Counted from the first letter of the stretch, positions 7,760 through 15,488 are shown. The stretch is DNA of 57,671 nt from Prosthecobacter sp. (GCA_030827515.1 JAUREI010000004.1:1-57671); one strand, 5' to 3'. Notes: generated by a model from the letters alone, not told the origin. Numbers and translations are program-made.

Positions 7760-7861
7760 TCACGCGCCGAGCGCGATGGCGACAGCGCCCAGCAGGACGC
7801 CGAAGGCCAGCATCAGCAGGTGGCCGACGATGAAGGTTTGGGTGTGGGTCAGTTTCGGCAT
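7760..7861 (-). CDS. Very small membrane protein (33 aa)
   Basis: The frame encodes a polar N-terminus, MPKLTHTQTF, followed by one hydrophobic helix, IVGHLLMLAFGVLLGAVAIA. AGGAG lies eight bases before ATG 7861 and the conserved leader hairpin lies just upstream. As the first gene after the divergent control region it is likely among the earliest leftward products. Function is unknown. Confidence 0.65.
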   Translation of the reverse strand: MPKLTHTQTFIVGHLLMLAFGVLLGAVAIALGA

Positions 7862-7880
7862 GTCGTTGCTCCTGTTGCTG

Positions 7881-7895
7881 CCGGCATCCGGCCGG
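7881..7895 (-). promoter_or_regulatory. 5'-UTR stem-loop upstream of the 7861 gene
   Basis: On the minus strand CCGGC-CGGAT-GCCGG precedes AGGAG and ATG 7861. The core is identical to 6217-6231. With the copies at 128-143 and 7294-7307 it defines a leader element shared by four early genes on both strands. Confidence 0.6.
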
Positions 7896-7915
7896 CTCGG
7901 TGTACGCATAGTTGC

Positions 7916-7952
7916 GTACAACATCGGTGTTGTACATTAGGGAAAACCCTAA
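7916..7952. promoter_or_regulatory. Composite palindrome, copy B (operator candidate)
   Basis: GTACAAC-N6-GTTGTAC (7916-7935) is a perfect inverted repeat. After one base comes TTAGGG-AAAA-CCCTAA (7937-7952), a second perfect inverted repeat. The pairing and spacing are kept in copy A at 7329-7365. The two palindromes suggest a dimeric or tetrameric regulator, or two regulators side by side. Confidence 0.65.
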
Positions 7953-7963
7953 CCTTTTGTGTA

Positions 7964-7979
7964 GTTGCGCTAACGCAAC
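7964..7979. promoter_or_regulatory. Inverted repeat GTTGCG-N4-CGCAAC
   Basis: The two 6-base arms are perfect and enclose CTAA. The same arms with spacer CCGA occur inside the giant gene at 38172-38187, directly before a CTAGGGAAAACCCT element. A protein-binding site is the simplest reading. Confidence 0.5.
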
Positions 7980-8101
7980 AGCTTTCTTCTTGTACAGTTC
8001 TATCAGCAGGTCTTGATTGATAGCTGAAAGCTAACTTCTGGCGGTTTTCAGAGGGCGTGGTGCTTGCAGTTGACGGCCGAATCGCCTTCCGGCAAACTTG
8101 G

Positions 8102-8121
8102 CGCGGGCGAGTGCGCCCGCG
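8102..8121 (+). terminator. Terminator-like hairpin upstream of the virion block
   Basis: CGCGGGC (8102-8108) pairs with GCCCGCG (8115-8121) and TTTT follows. It is the first of two hairpins before the first virion-block gene. It may terminate readthrough or form part of an attenuator-like leader. Confidence 0.45.
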
Positions 8122-8139
8122 TTTTGCCTACTTTCCTCG

Positions 8140-8171
8140 ACGCCGCGGCAGCCCCGCGGCGTTTCGTTTTT
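8140..8171 (+). terminator. Rho-independent terminator-like hairpin just before the 8187 gene
   Basis: ACGCCGCGG (8140-8148) pairs perfectly with CCGCGGCGT (8154-8162), followed by TTTCGTTTTT. The ribosome binding site CAGGAG begins at once afterwards. Such placement would block transcription entering the late block unless RNA polymerase is modified or a promoter lies very close. Confidence 0.65.
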
Positions 8172-8186
8172 CAGGAGCCCGCGCTC

Positions 8187-8393
8187 ATGCAGATAGTCAT
8201 CACCGTGTCCGAAGACGGGCAGATCACCGTCGAGGCCGAGGGCCGCGAGCCGTACATGTGCGAGAGCGCGCAAGAGTGCTTCGAGTACCTGAGCGACATG
8301 CTCCCAAGCGAGCAGCCCGAAGGCGAGGAAGAGATGGCCGCAATGTGGGATGAAGAGGCCGCCAAGCGCGAGACGACGCAGGGGGCGATGTAA
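8187..8393 (+). CDS. Small acidic hypothetical protein with WDEEAAK motif (68 aa)
   Basis: The N-terminus, MQIVITVSEDGQITVEAEG, suggests a small beta fold. The acidic C-terminus carries MWDEEAAKR, a motif repeated in the next protein and in the scaffold. ATG 8187 is chosen for its CAGGAG site; the longer upstream frame runs through the terminator hairpins and is rejected. Its TAATG overlap couples it to the next gene. A role in head assembly or packaging is inferred from position and the shared motif. Confidence 0.65.
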   Translation: MQIVITVSEDGQITVEAEGREPYMCESAQECFEYLSDMLPSEQPEGEEEMAAMWDEEAAKRETTQGAM

Positions 8394-8629
8394 TGCCACG
8401 CAAGCCGGCGCCTGCACCGAAGCCGCAGCCGCAGCCGCAAGAGCATCCACTCATGGCCAAGCTGGACGGACCGCGCCAGGAAGAGGCCCGCCGCTTGGGT
8501 CTCGACCTGGACGTGCTCGACGGCGCTGAGTTCGCTGCCTTTCGCGCGAACGGCGCGGCCGGTCTCAGCGAGTATCGGCGGCAGATGTGGAACGAAGAGG
8601 CCGCGAAACGGCCGCCGATGAGCATGTGA
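8393..8629 (+). CDS. Small hypothetical protein with WNEEAAK motif (78 aa)
   Basis: A Pro/Lys-rich N-terminus, MPRKPAPAPKPQPQPQ, precedes an acidic helical part and the C-terminal motif QMWNEEAAKR. It starts in a TAATG overlap with the previous gene. The motif matches the N-terminus of the scaffold and the C-terminus of the previous protein, suggesting a common binding partner. Function is otherwise unknown. Confidence 0.65.
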   Translation: MPRKPAPAPKPQPQPQEHPLMAKLDGPRQEEARRLGLDLDVLDGAEFAAFRANGAAGLSEYRRQMWNEEAAKRPPMSM

Positions 8630-8758
8630 ACGCACACGCGGCGAGCTGACCAGCTCGAAAGCCGCGCCAGACAACGATCTACGACTTCCGCCGCGGTGCC
8701 TTGATCAGGCACCGGGGTACGTTTTCACGCGCGCAAGCGCACCACCAGGAGCATCACC
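8630..8758 (+). other. Gene-free spacer with two inverted repeats
   Basis: No coding sequence is supported here. CGAGCT-GACC-AGCTCG (8642-8657) and CGGTGCC-N7-GGCACCG (8694-8714) are perfect short hairpins without U-tracts. They lie upstream of the terminase genes and might be mRNA processing sites or a packaging-related site, but nothing decisive is visible. Confidence 0.4.
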
Positions 8759-8965
8759 ATGCAGGACTACGGCAACCCGAAGAGCCGCAACGTCAGCGTC
8801 GCGGCAGGCAAGGTCGGCGGCAACCAGACTCAGGGCGCTGGCACGATCCCCTCGAAGGTCAGCGTCCCGCTGCCCGGCACGAACGCGACGCAGCCGGCCT
8901 ACAAGGGCGGCATGAAGCAGAACGTCCCCGGCTTCCAAGGCGGGATCATCCCCGGGAAGATCTGA
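8759..8965 (+). CDS. Small Gly/Asn-rich hypothetical protein (68 aa)
   Basis: ATG 8759 follows CAGGAG by six bases. The protein is low in hydrophobics, rich in Gly, Asn and Gln, and ends FQGGIIPGKI. It directly precedes the small terminase candidate. No family is recognised; a small virion-associated protein is possible. Confidence 0.6.
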   Translation: MQDYGNPKSRNVSVAAGKVGGNQTQGAGTIPSKVSVPLPGTNATQPAYKGGMKQNVPGFQGGIIPGKI

Positions 8966-8967
8966 TC

Positions 8968-9441
8968 GTGGCGCGAACCAGCAGCAAGGCGCAGCGCCTG
9001 GCTGAGCTGGCTGGCGCGCCGCCAAAGCTGGCCACCGCCGAGGACCTGCAGGCCGCGGGCCCTCGCACCGGGCGCACGCACGCCGTGCAGACCTCGGCCG
9101 CGAACAAGCCTGGCGCCGGCCTGCGCATGAACCTGCGCGCGGTCAGCGAGGCGCTCATCGAGGAGGGCCTCGACCCCGCGGTGGAGTTCACGCGGGTGCT
9201 CAAGGGGCGCCCGCTGCTGGACGACAACGGCAACCCCGTGATCGACCCGCAGACCGGCCAGCCTGCGAAGGCCTACGACATCGACGCCGACGTGCGGGTG
9301 CGGATGCTCAGCGAGATCCTGCAGTACACCCAACCGAAGCTGAAGGCGGTGGAGGTCAAGCTGGACGGCCGCATGGAGCTGAGCTCCGAGCAGCTCGACA
9401 CCAGGCTGGCCGCGCTGCTCGCCAAGGCGGCCAAGGGCTGA
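8968..9441 (+). CDS. Putative terminase small subunit
   Basis: The frame uses GTG 8968, with GGGAAGA upstream, and encodes 157 residues. The C-terminal half, with RVRMLSEILQYTQPKLKAVE, resembles small packaging or terminase-associated proteins with a helical oligomerisation region. The N-terminus is basic and could bind DNA. Its TGATG overlap with the large terminase gene is the strongest support. The assignment rests mainly on position; the much longer upstream frame overlaps another gene and is rejected. Confidence 0.6.
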   Translation: MARTSSKAQRLAELAGAPPKLATAEDLQAAGPRTGRTHAVQTSAANKPGAGLRMNLRAVSEALIEEGLDPAVEFTRVLKGRPLLDDNGNPVIDPQTGQPAKAYDIDADVRVRMLSEILQYTQPKLKAVEVKLDGRMELSSEQLDTRLAALLAKAAKG

Positions 9442-10913
9442 TGGACCTGTCCACGCTTACGCCCGCGGTGCTGGCGGCGCTCAGCGACGACGAGAAGCGC
9501 GAGCTGTACGAGCTGCTCAGGCTCAAGGACGTGCGGGCCCGGCGCAACCGCCTGGCCGCCTACGCGCCCTACACCAGGCAGGCCGACTTCCACGCGGCCG
9601 GCGCCGAGTACCGCGAGCGGCTGTTCATGGCCGGGAACCAGCTCGGCAAGACCTGGGCCGGTGCCTACGAGATGGCCATGCACCTGACCGGCCGCTACCC
9701 GGACTGGTGGAAGGGCCGCAGGTTCCCGTACCCGGTGCGGGCCATGTGCGGCTCGGAGTCCGCCGAGCTGACCCGCAAGGGCATCCAGCGGCTGCTGATC
9801 GGCCCGCCCGAGCTGCGCGAGGAGTGGGGCACCGGCACCATCCCGCACGAGTGCCTGCGCGACACGTCGATGAAGCAGGGCGTGCCGGACGCAATCAGCT
9901 CCGCGGTGGTGCGCCACGTCAGCGGCGAGGACAGCGTGGTGCAGTTCCTGTCCTACGACCAGGGCCGCACGAAGTGGCAGGCCGACACCGTCGACCTGGT
10001 GTGGTTCGACGAAGAGCCGCCGCTGCCGATCTACAGCGAGGGCCTCACCCGGACGAACGCGACGGGCGGCCTGGTGTGGGTGACGTTCACGCCGCTGCTC
10101 GGCATGAGCGAGGTGGTCAAGCGCTACCTGCTCGACAAGCCGGCGGGCTCGCACGTCACGACGATGACGATCGACGATGCGGAGCACTACACCCCGGAGC
10201 AGCGCGCCGCGATCGTGGCCAGCTACCCGGAGCACGAGCGCGAAGCCAGGGCGAAGGGCATCCCGATCCTCGGCTCCGGCCGGGTGTTCCCGGTGGCCGA
10301 GGAGGCGATCAAGGTGCAGGCCTTCCCGGTGCCGCCGCACTGGCCGCGGATCGTGGGCCTGGATTTCGGCATCGACCACCCCACCGCGGGCGTGTGGCTC
10401 GCGTGGGACCGGGACACCGACACCGTCTACGTGACCGACTGCTACCGGGTGCGCGACGCCTCGATCGCGATCCACGCCGCCGCCATCAAGGCGCGCGGCG
10501 ACTGGGTCCCAGTCGCCTGGCCGCATGACGGGTTGCAGCGAGATAAGGGCTCCGGTGAACAGCTGGCAGACCAGTACCGCAAGCAGGGCCTGGCGATGCT
10601 GCGCAACCGGGCGACGTTCGAGGACGGCAGCAACGGCGTGGAGGCCGGCATCGCCGAGATGCTCACCAGGTTCCAGACGATGCGGCTGCGGGTGTTCGCG
10701 CACCTGGCCGACTGGTTCGAGGAGTTCCGGCTGTACCACCGCAAGGACGGGCTGATCGTCAAGGACGGCGACGACCTGCTGGCGGCCACGCGCTACGCGC
10801 TGATGATGCGCCGGCACGCCAAGACGCACGAGGAGGCCGAGGCGCGGATCAAGCCGAACCGCGCTCTGCCGGTGATCAACTTCGGGGTGTTCGACCCCGA
10901 GATGGGGTACTGA
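9441..10913 (+). CDS. Terminase large subunit
   Basis: This 490-residue packaging motor has an N-terminal ATPase with Walker A AGNQLGKT (64-71), Walker B VWFDEEPP with Asp190-Glu191, and a coupling motif VTFTPLLG. The C-terminal RNase H-like nuclease begins at GLDFGID with Asp308 and continues to a DLLAATRYA-type acidic site. It docks on the portal, translocates DNA and cuts it. The nine-mismatch terminal redundancy hints at headful-type circular permutation but does not prove a packaging mode. Confidence 0.93.
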   Translation: MDLSTLTPAVLAALSDDEKRELYELLRLKDVRARRNRLAAYAPYTRQADFHAAGAEYRERLFMAGNQLGKTWAGAYEMAMHLTGRYPDWWKGRRFPYPVRAMCGSESAELTRKGIQRLLIGPPELREEWGTGTIPHECLRDTSMKQGVPDAISSAVVRHVSGEDSVVQFLSYDQGRTKWQADTVDLVWFDEEPPLPIYSEGLTRTNATGGLVWVTFTPLLGMSEVVKRYLLDKPAGSHVTTMTIDDAEHYTPEQRAAIVASYPEHEREARAKGIPILGSGRVFPVAEEAIKVQAFPVPPHWPRIVGLDFGIDHPTAGVWLAWDRDTDTVYVTDCYRVRDASIAIHAAAIKARGDWVPVAWPHDGLQRDKGSGEQLADQYRKQGLAMLRNRATFEDGSNGVEAGIAEMLTRFQTMRLRVFAHLADWFEEFRLYHRKDGLIVKDGDDLLAATRYALMMRRHAKTHEEAEARIKPNRALPVINFGVFDPEMGY

Positions 10914-10915
10914 CC

Positions 10916-11197
10916 GTGGACCTGCAGAAACTGATTGGCGACAAGAGCGCGGCGATCCCTGAGCAGCTGATGCCGATCATCGAAGGAATTGTCAGCGGCG
11001 ACGTGGTGTCGCTTGTGTGCCTGATCGAGACTCGCGATGGCGACATCGGCGATCTTTTTGAGCTGAACATGAACGACGGCGAGAGCAACCTGTACGCAGT
11101 GCTTGGCGCGCTCGAAGCGCTCAAGCGCGACTTCATGCGCATCCACGTCGAGTCGCGGGTGCCGTATGTGGAGCCGGAGGAGCACGACAATGATTGA
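10916..11197 (+). CDS. Small acidic hypothetical protein (93 aa)
   Basis: The frame begins at GTG 10916, two bases after the terminase stop, and overlaps the portal gene by eight bases. The protein is acidic and probably helical. Its place between terminase and portal suggests a packaging or head accessory role. No domain is recognised. Confidence 0.65.
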   Translation: MDLQKLIGDKSAAIPEQLMPIIEGIVSGDVVSLVCLIETRDGDIGDLFELNMNDGESNLYAVLGALEALKRDFMRIHVESRVPYVEPEEHDND

Positions 11198-13421
11198 CCC
11201 CACCAACCCGGTCGACGTCGAGATCGAGGTGATGGACCCCGAGGCCGAGCGGGAGAAGCGCGAAGAGCGCCTGCAGTCGTTCGGCTACAACCTGGGCAAG
11301 CAGCGCGACGAGTGGATCAGGGATCGGTACAGCTACGGCGTGGACAAGCGCTGGCTGGAGGACCTGGACCAGTACAACGGCAAGGACAACGTCAACCGCG
11401 CGGCCAGTCAGATGATGACCAGCGTGGAGCAGGGCTACCCGGTCACCACGCAGCACGCCAAGCCCCACCGCAGCACCGTCTTCATCGGGATGACTCGACA
11501 GAAAACGAACGCGGCAGAGGCTCGCATTGCCGACATCCTGCTGCCGACCGACGACCGCAACTGGGGCATCGAGCCCACGCCCGAGCCGTTCCTGATCGGT
11601 ATGTCTGAAGACAACAGCCCGGCGGTGGAGCCGCAGACTGGCGCTCCGGTGATGGACGATCAGGGCAGGCCCGCGCGCAAGAAGGACGTGGCGCGGGCGG
11701 TGATGGAGATGGCCAGGCGCAAGGCCGAGGCCATGCAGACCGAGATCGACGACCAGCTGGTCGAGTGCGACTACAACGGCGAGCTGCGCAAGGTGATCCA
11801 CGACGCGGCCGTGCTGGGCACGGGCGTGGTCAAGGGCCCGGTGGTGATGAACCGCACGCGCAAGGCCTGGCAGTCGCGCACCGACGCCTACGGCGAGATG
11901 GTGCATGAGGTGATCATGGTCGAGGAGCTGCGCCCGGCCAGTTTCCGCGTAGACCCGCGCAACGTGTTCCCGGACCCGGGGTGCGGCGAGAACGTGCATG
12001 ACGGCAAGGGCGTCTACGAGCGGCAGAAGCTCACGGTCAAGCAGGTCCGCGACCTCGCCAAGCAGCCGGGTTACATGACCAGCCAGCTGCGCAAGGTGAT
12101 TGACGAGGGTCCCAAGCGCAGCGCCACCTTCCAGGAGCTGGAGGACGAGGAGCGGCGTGACGTCGCGCGCGACACTTACGAGATGTGGGAGTACTGGGGC
12201 GAGGTCGACCACGAGGACCTAGAGGCGTGTGGCATCGAGATGGGCGAGAAAGACTCGCTGCGGTCGATCAACGCTTGCGTCGTGATGATCAACAACACGG
12301 TCGTCAAGGCGTTCCTGAACCCGCTGGACGACGGCCAGCTGCCTTACGACTTCTACGTGTGGGAGAAGGTGGCCGGGTCGTGCTGGGGCTACGGCGTGCC
12401 GTACCTGATGCGCGCGCAGCAGAAGGTGCTGAACGCCGCCTGGCGCCAGATGATGGACAACGCAGGCGTGAGCTCAGGCCCGCAGATTGTGATGAACCCG
12501 AACGTCATCCAGCCGGCGGACAAGCAGTGGCAGCTGTCGTCCCGCAAAATCTGGTTTGCCACCGACGACATGGACGACGTCAGGAAGGCGTTTGCGACGT
12601 TCGAGTTCAACAGTCACCAAGACGAGCTGTCGAACATCATCAAGATGGCCACCGAGCTGGCCGACGCCGAGACCGGCGTGCCGACGATCATGCAGGGCGA
12701 AAAAGGCGCTGCACCAGATACGGTAGGCGGCATGCAGATGCTGATGAACTCAGCGAACGTGGTGCTGCGCCGGCTGGTCAAGCAGTTCGACGACATGATC
12801 ACCCGTCCTCACATCCGCCGGTACTACGACTGGAACATGATGTACGGCGAGGACGAGGAGATTAAAGGCGACTTTACGATCGACGCCCGTGGTTCAAGCG
12901 CGCTGCTGATCCGCGACATCCAGAACCAGGCGTTCCTGAACCTGCTGGGCGCCGCGGCCAACCCGCTGTTCGGTCCGTTCATCGACCCGCAGAAGCTCTT
13001 CGAGAAGGCGCTGCAGGCGCAGCACATCGACCCGGCCGAGGTGTTCAAGTCGCCGGAAGAGATCGAGCAGATGAAGGAGCAGCAAGCGAAGATGGCCGAG
13101 CAGGGTCCGCCGCCTGATCCGCGCATCCAGGCCGCGCAGATCCGGGCGCAGACCGACATGCAGAAGGTGCAGGCGCAGAACCAGGGCGACCTGGCCGAGC
13201 TGCAGACCCGCTTGGCGATCAAGCAGGCTGACATCGCGGCGCGGCGTGAGGAGCTGCAGCTCAACCGCGAGATCGAGATGCTGAAGATGGCCAACGTGCA
13301 GAACCTGACGCTGGAGCAGATCAAGGCCAAGCTGGCTGATACGGCGATCAAGGAACGCGGCCGCAAAGAGCTGTTTGCTGCCGAACAGCGCTTGAAGCTC
13401 GTCGCGGGATCGGGGATCTGA
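11190..13421 (+). CDS. Portal protein (P22-like family)
   Basis: The 743-residue protein forms the dodecameric DNA channel at one capsid vertex. Portal-type features are the N-terminal QRDEWIRDRYSYG region, RIADILLPTDDRNWGIEPTP, LGTGVVKGPVV and a mid-protein FYVWEKVAGSCWGYGVP. The last 130 residues, from about residue 615, are Gln/Ala/Glu-rich helix, fitting the long barrel of P22-type portals. ATG 11190 follows GGAGGAG; the open frame upstream lies inside the previous gene. Confidence 0.88.
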   Translation: MIDPTNPVDVEIEVMDPEAEREKREERLQSFGYNLGKQRDEWIRDRYSYGVDKRWLEDLDQYNGKDNVNRAASQMMTSVEQGYPVTTQHAKPHRSTVFIGMTRQKTNAAEARIADILLPTDDRNWGIEPTPEPFLIGMSEDNSPAVEPQTGAPVMDDQGRPARKKDVARAVMEMARRKAEAMQTEIDDQLVECDYNGELRKVIHDAAVLGTGVVKGPVVMNRTRKAWQSRTDAYGEMVHEVIMVEELRPASFRVDPRNVFPDPGCGENVHDGKGVYERQKLTVKQVRDLAKQPGYMTSQLRKVIDEGPKRSATFQELEDEERRDVARDTYEMWEYWGEVDHEDLEACGIEMGEKDSLRSINACVVMINNTVVKAFLNPLDDGQLPYDFYVWEKVAGSCWGYGVPYLMRAQQKVLNAAWRQMMDNAGVSSGPQIVMNPNVIQPADKQWQLSSRKIWFATDDMDDVRKAFATFEFNSHQDELSNIIKMATELADAETGVPTIMQGEKGAAPDTVGGMQMLMNSANVVLRRLVKQFDDMITRPHIRRYYDWNMMYGEDEEIKGDFTIDARGSSALLIRDIQNQAFLNLLGAAANPLFGPFIDPQKLFEKALQAQHIDPAEVFKSPEEIEQMKEQQAKMAEQGPPPDPRIQAAQIRAQTDMQKVQAQNQGDLAELQTRLAIKQADIAARREELQLNREIEMLKMANVQNLTLEQIKAKLADTAIKERGRKELFAAEQRLKLVAGSGI

Positions 13422-13422
13422 C

Positions 13423-14202
13423 ATGAGCGTGCTGGCCCGCGACATCGACGCCTACCAGCGAGCGGTGGAGGCGTACCAGCGCCAGGTGCGCAACTACAAC
13501 AGCACAATCGGCAACTACAACGATTCGTTCTTCACCGACGCCAACGGCAACGCCTACGTGGTTGACACGCAGGGCACTGTCTATCTGTCGGACGCTGCGA
13601 CCGGGCAGCTGTCGGTTGCGGCATTGCCCGAAGGCAAGACGCTGGGTGATTTTGGTCTGACGCCGAACCCAGGAAACTCAAACTACCTGATGCTTCGGCA
13701 GAACCCGACTGCGGCCAGCACACAGACCTACAACGACGTGCGCTACGGAACCGTGGGCGCCACCGACGTGGACCCCGGAAGAACAGGGTATTACCGCATA
13801 GAGCAAAACGGTGCGGTGACGTTCTTGCCTTTGAACTCAAAAATTACGGGCAGCCAGCAAGTTGGGAGTGGCCAAGACGAGTATGGCAATTCTCTGGTCC
13901 AAACCATTTACACGGCTGACGTCAACACGTCGACCTTTGCTGACAGGCCCGCCGAGCAAACATTCACCATGCCTGCCGGTCGGCCAGATCCGACCGCCGC
14001 TCAGCTCCGAAAGTTGAACCAGCCAACCTTGGCTGAGCAAGAGCGCGCAGGGTTGATCTCCAGCGAGATCGTCAAGGGCGGCGTGCTTGGCGGCGGGCTT
14101 GGACGATCTCGGGCTGGCGGCACTACTGAGCCGCCGCCCGAGCCACCGCCGCCGGACACGCCGTATGAGCCGCCGGTTGACTTCGGCACGGGCTGGGGCT
14201 AA
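13423..14202 (+). CDS. Hypothetical virion-associated protein (259 aa)
   Basis: The N-terminus is a short helix with Tyr repeats (AYQRAVEAYQRQVRNYN). Beta-rich sequence follows, then a Pro-rich tail with EPPPEPPPP. It starts one base after the portal stop. The organisation suggests a structural protein bound to the head or portal, but no family is recognised. Confidence 0.65.
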   Translation: MSVLARDIDAYQRAVEAYQRQVRNYNSTIGNYNDSFFTDANGNAYVVDTQGTVYLSDAATGQLSVAALPEGKTLGDFGLTPNPGNSNYLMLRQNPTAASTQTYNDVRYGTVGATDVDPGRTGYYRIEQNGAVTFLPLNSKITGSQQVGSGQDEYGNSLVQTIYTADVNTSTFADRPAEQTFTMPAGRPDPTAAQLRKLNQPTLAEQERAGLISSEIVKGGVLGGGLGRSRAGGTTEPPPEPPPPDTPYEPPVDFGTGWG

Positions 14203-14226
14203 CCGTAAACAACCAAAGGAGCCAAC

Positions 14227-14595
14227 ATGGCAACCATTGCACTCACGCGCACCGACCGCAACAGCGTCAACGGCGCAATCCTGCTGACCTGGGAAGCTCT
14301 TGGCGACGCCGACAGCGGCGCGCCGTTCGCCCTGCCGTTTGCAGCCGACATCACTGTGCAGGCGATCGGCACGTTCGGCAGCGCTACCGTGCGGCTGCAG
14401 GGTAGCAACGACGGCGTGAACTGGCACGCTATGACTCAAAAGGGCGGCACTACCACCTTGGGCCTTACGTCGGCTGGGGTTCACAGCGTCAACGAGAACC
14501 CGGCTTATATCCGGCCGGCCACGGTTGGCGGCACTGGCACTGACGTGGACGTGATCGTGGCCATCCACGCGCGCTACGCCAAAGTCTCGTACTGA
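14227..14595 (+). CDS. Putative capsid decoration or head-fibre-type protein (122 aa)
   Basis: This beta-rich protein contains GSATVRLQGSNDGVNWHAM and a later NPAYIRPATVGG, a pattern seen in small phage structural proteins. AAAGGAG precedes ATG 14227. Location between portal and capsid genes supports a decoration or fibre-type role. The exact function is not proven. Confidence 0.6.
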   Translation: MATIALTRTDRNSVNGAILLTWEALGDADSGAPFALPFAADITVQAIGTFGSATVRLQGSNDGVNWHAMTQKGGTTTLGLTSAGVHSVNENPAYIRPATVGGTGTDVDVIVAIHARYAKVSY

Positions 14596-14603
14596 CGCCA
14601 GCC

Positions 14604-14855
14604 GTGAGCAAGGGCCTGATCAAGAGCGCGATGGACTGCAACAAGCCTCGCGCCACGCCTGACCACCCGAAGAAAAGCCACGTCGTCAAGGCGTGCGCGG
14701 ACGGCAAAGAAAAGCTGATCCGGTTCGGGCAACAGGGCGTGAAGGGTTCGCCCGAAGGGTCAGCCCGCAACAAAGCGTTCAAGGCCAGGCACGCGGACAA
14801 CATCGCCAAGGGCAAGATGTCGGCCGCGTACTGGGCAGACAGAGTGAAATGGTGA
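14604..14855 (+). CDS. Small basic conserved phage protein (83 aa)
   Basis: GTG 14604 starts a Lys/Arg-rich protein ending SAAYWADRVKW, with RFGQQGVKGSPEG and FKARHADNIAKG in the middle. Proteins with this C-terminal signature recur in phages, but I know of no established function. The next gene encodes another small basic protein, so the pair may associate with DNA or the head. Confidence 0.65.
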   Translation: MSKGLIKSAMDCNKPRATPDHPKKSHVVKACADGKEKLIRFGQQGVKGSPEGSARNKAFKARHADNIAKGKMSAAYWADRVKW

Positions 14856-14859
14856 CACC

Positions 14860-15030
14860 ATGAACAAACCGGGTTTGTACGCAAACATCCACGCCAAGCG
14901 CGAGCGGATCAAAGAAGGCAGCGGCGAACGCATGCGTAAGCCCGGCGAGAAGGGCGCACCGACCGCCGAGGCGTTCAAGCAGTCCTCCAAGACCGCTGGC
15001 CGCGGGCTGATCAGGGGAGCGATGAAGTGA
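14860..15030 (+). CDS. Small basic conserved phage protein (56 aa)
   Basis: The frame from ATG 14860 to TGA 15028-15030 encodes 56 residues beginning MNKPGLYANIHAKRERIK and containing GSGERMRKPGEKGAPTAEAF. This sequence type recurs in phage and prophage genomes. The stop overlaps the next GTG start as GTGA, supporting translation. It is highly basic; function is unknown. Confidence 0.65.
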   Translation: MNKPGLYANIHAKRERIKEGSGERMRKPGEKGAPTAEAFKQSSKTAGRGLIRGAMK

Positions 15031-15392
15031 AGACTGCCGGTGAATTCGTGGCGATGGTGTTTTTGGGGCGCGACCTGGCGCATCGAGCGCACCTCAAGAC
15101 CCGCAGCTACGCTGAGCACATGGCGCTGGGCGCTTTCTACGAGGGCGTCATCCCGCTGATCGACGCTTTTGCTGAGGCGTACCAAGGTCGGTACAACGAG
15201 CTGCTGGACATCCCTTTGATGGACAACGGGTTTGAGGGCGAGATTGCCGACATCCTGGACCAGCAGCTGGCGTGGATCGAAGACAACCGCAAGCGGATCT
15301 GCCCGCGCGAGGAAAGCGCCTTGCACAACGAGATCGACGCCGTGGTGTCGCTCTACCAATCCACGCTGTATAAGCTGCGGTTCTTGGCTTGA
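15027..15392 (+). CDS. DUF5856-like all-helical protein (121 aa)
   Basis: The sequence FLGRDLAHRAHLKTRSYAEH followed by FYEGVIPLIDAFAEAYQGR matches phage proteins I associate with DUF5856, which look ferritin- or Dps-like in helical layout. GTG 15027 overlaps the previous stop. The conserved His and Glu residues could bind metal, but no enzyme role is demonstrated. A promoter-like site and terminator follow. Confidence 0.65.
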   Translation: MKTAGEFVAMVFLGRDLAHRAHLKTRSYAEHMALGAFYEGVIPLIDAFAEAYQGRYNELLDIPLMDNGFEGEIADILDQQLAWIEDNRKRICPREESALHNEIDAVVSLYQSTLYKLRFLA

Positions 15393-15402
15393 GCACAGCG
15401 TC

Positions 15403-15432
15403 TTGCGCCCGCACAGGAAGTGCCGTTAAAAT
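15403..15432 (+). promoter_or_regulatory. Weak sigma70-like promoter
   Basis: TTGCGC (15403-15408) and TAAAAT (15427-15432) are separated by 18 bases. The -35 box is poor but the -10 box matches five of six consensus bases. A terminator starts about 32 bases downstream. The same arrangement occurs at 31285-31367. Confidence 0.4.
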
Positions 15433-15464
15433 CTGTGCGGGGCCCGTGCGCCCACAATTTTCTG

Positions 15465-15488
15465 AAAGCCGCCTGAGGGCGGCTTTTT
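15465..15488 (+). terminator. Rho-independent terminator
   Basis: AAAGCCGCC (15465-15473) and GGCGGCTTT (15478-15486) form a perfect stem with a TGAG loop and a T-run to 15488. It ends the unit at 15027-15392 or a short RNA from the 15403 promoter. The next start codon is only eight bases later. Confidence 0.8.

Larger units (their letters stand above)
7862..8186. promoter_or_regulatory. Divergent control region between accessory and virion blocks
   Basis: This 325-base stretch has no credible gene. From left to right it holds the leader hairpin (7881-7895), composite palindrome copy B (7916-7952), an inverted repeat GTTGCG-CTAA-CGCAAC (7964-7979), an AT-rich stretch to about 8040, and two terminator-like hairpins (8102-8121 and 8140-8171). 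I could not assign a convincing -35/-10 pair for either strand. Confidence 0.6.

Noticed and set aside
9273..10829. 518-codon minus-strand frame opposite the terminase gene
   Set aside because: It is a shadow frame caused by GC-rich codons; it is rich in Arg, His and Val, has no domain, and the plus strand holds clear terminase motifs.
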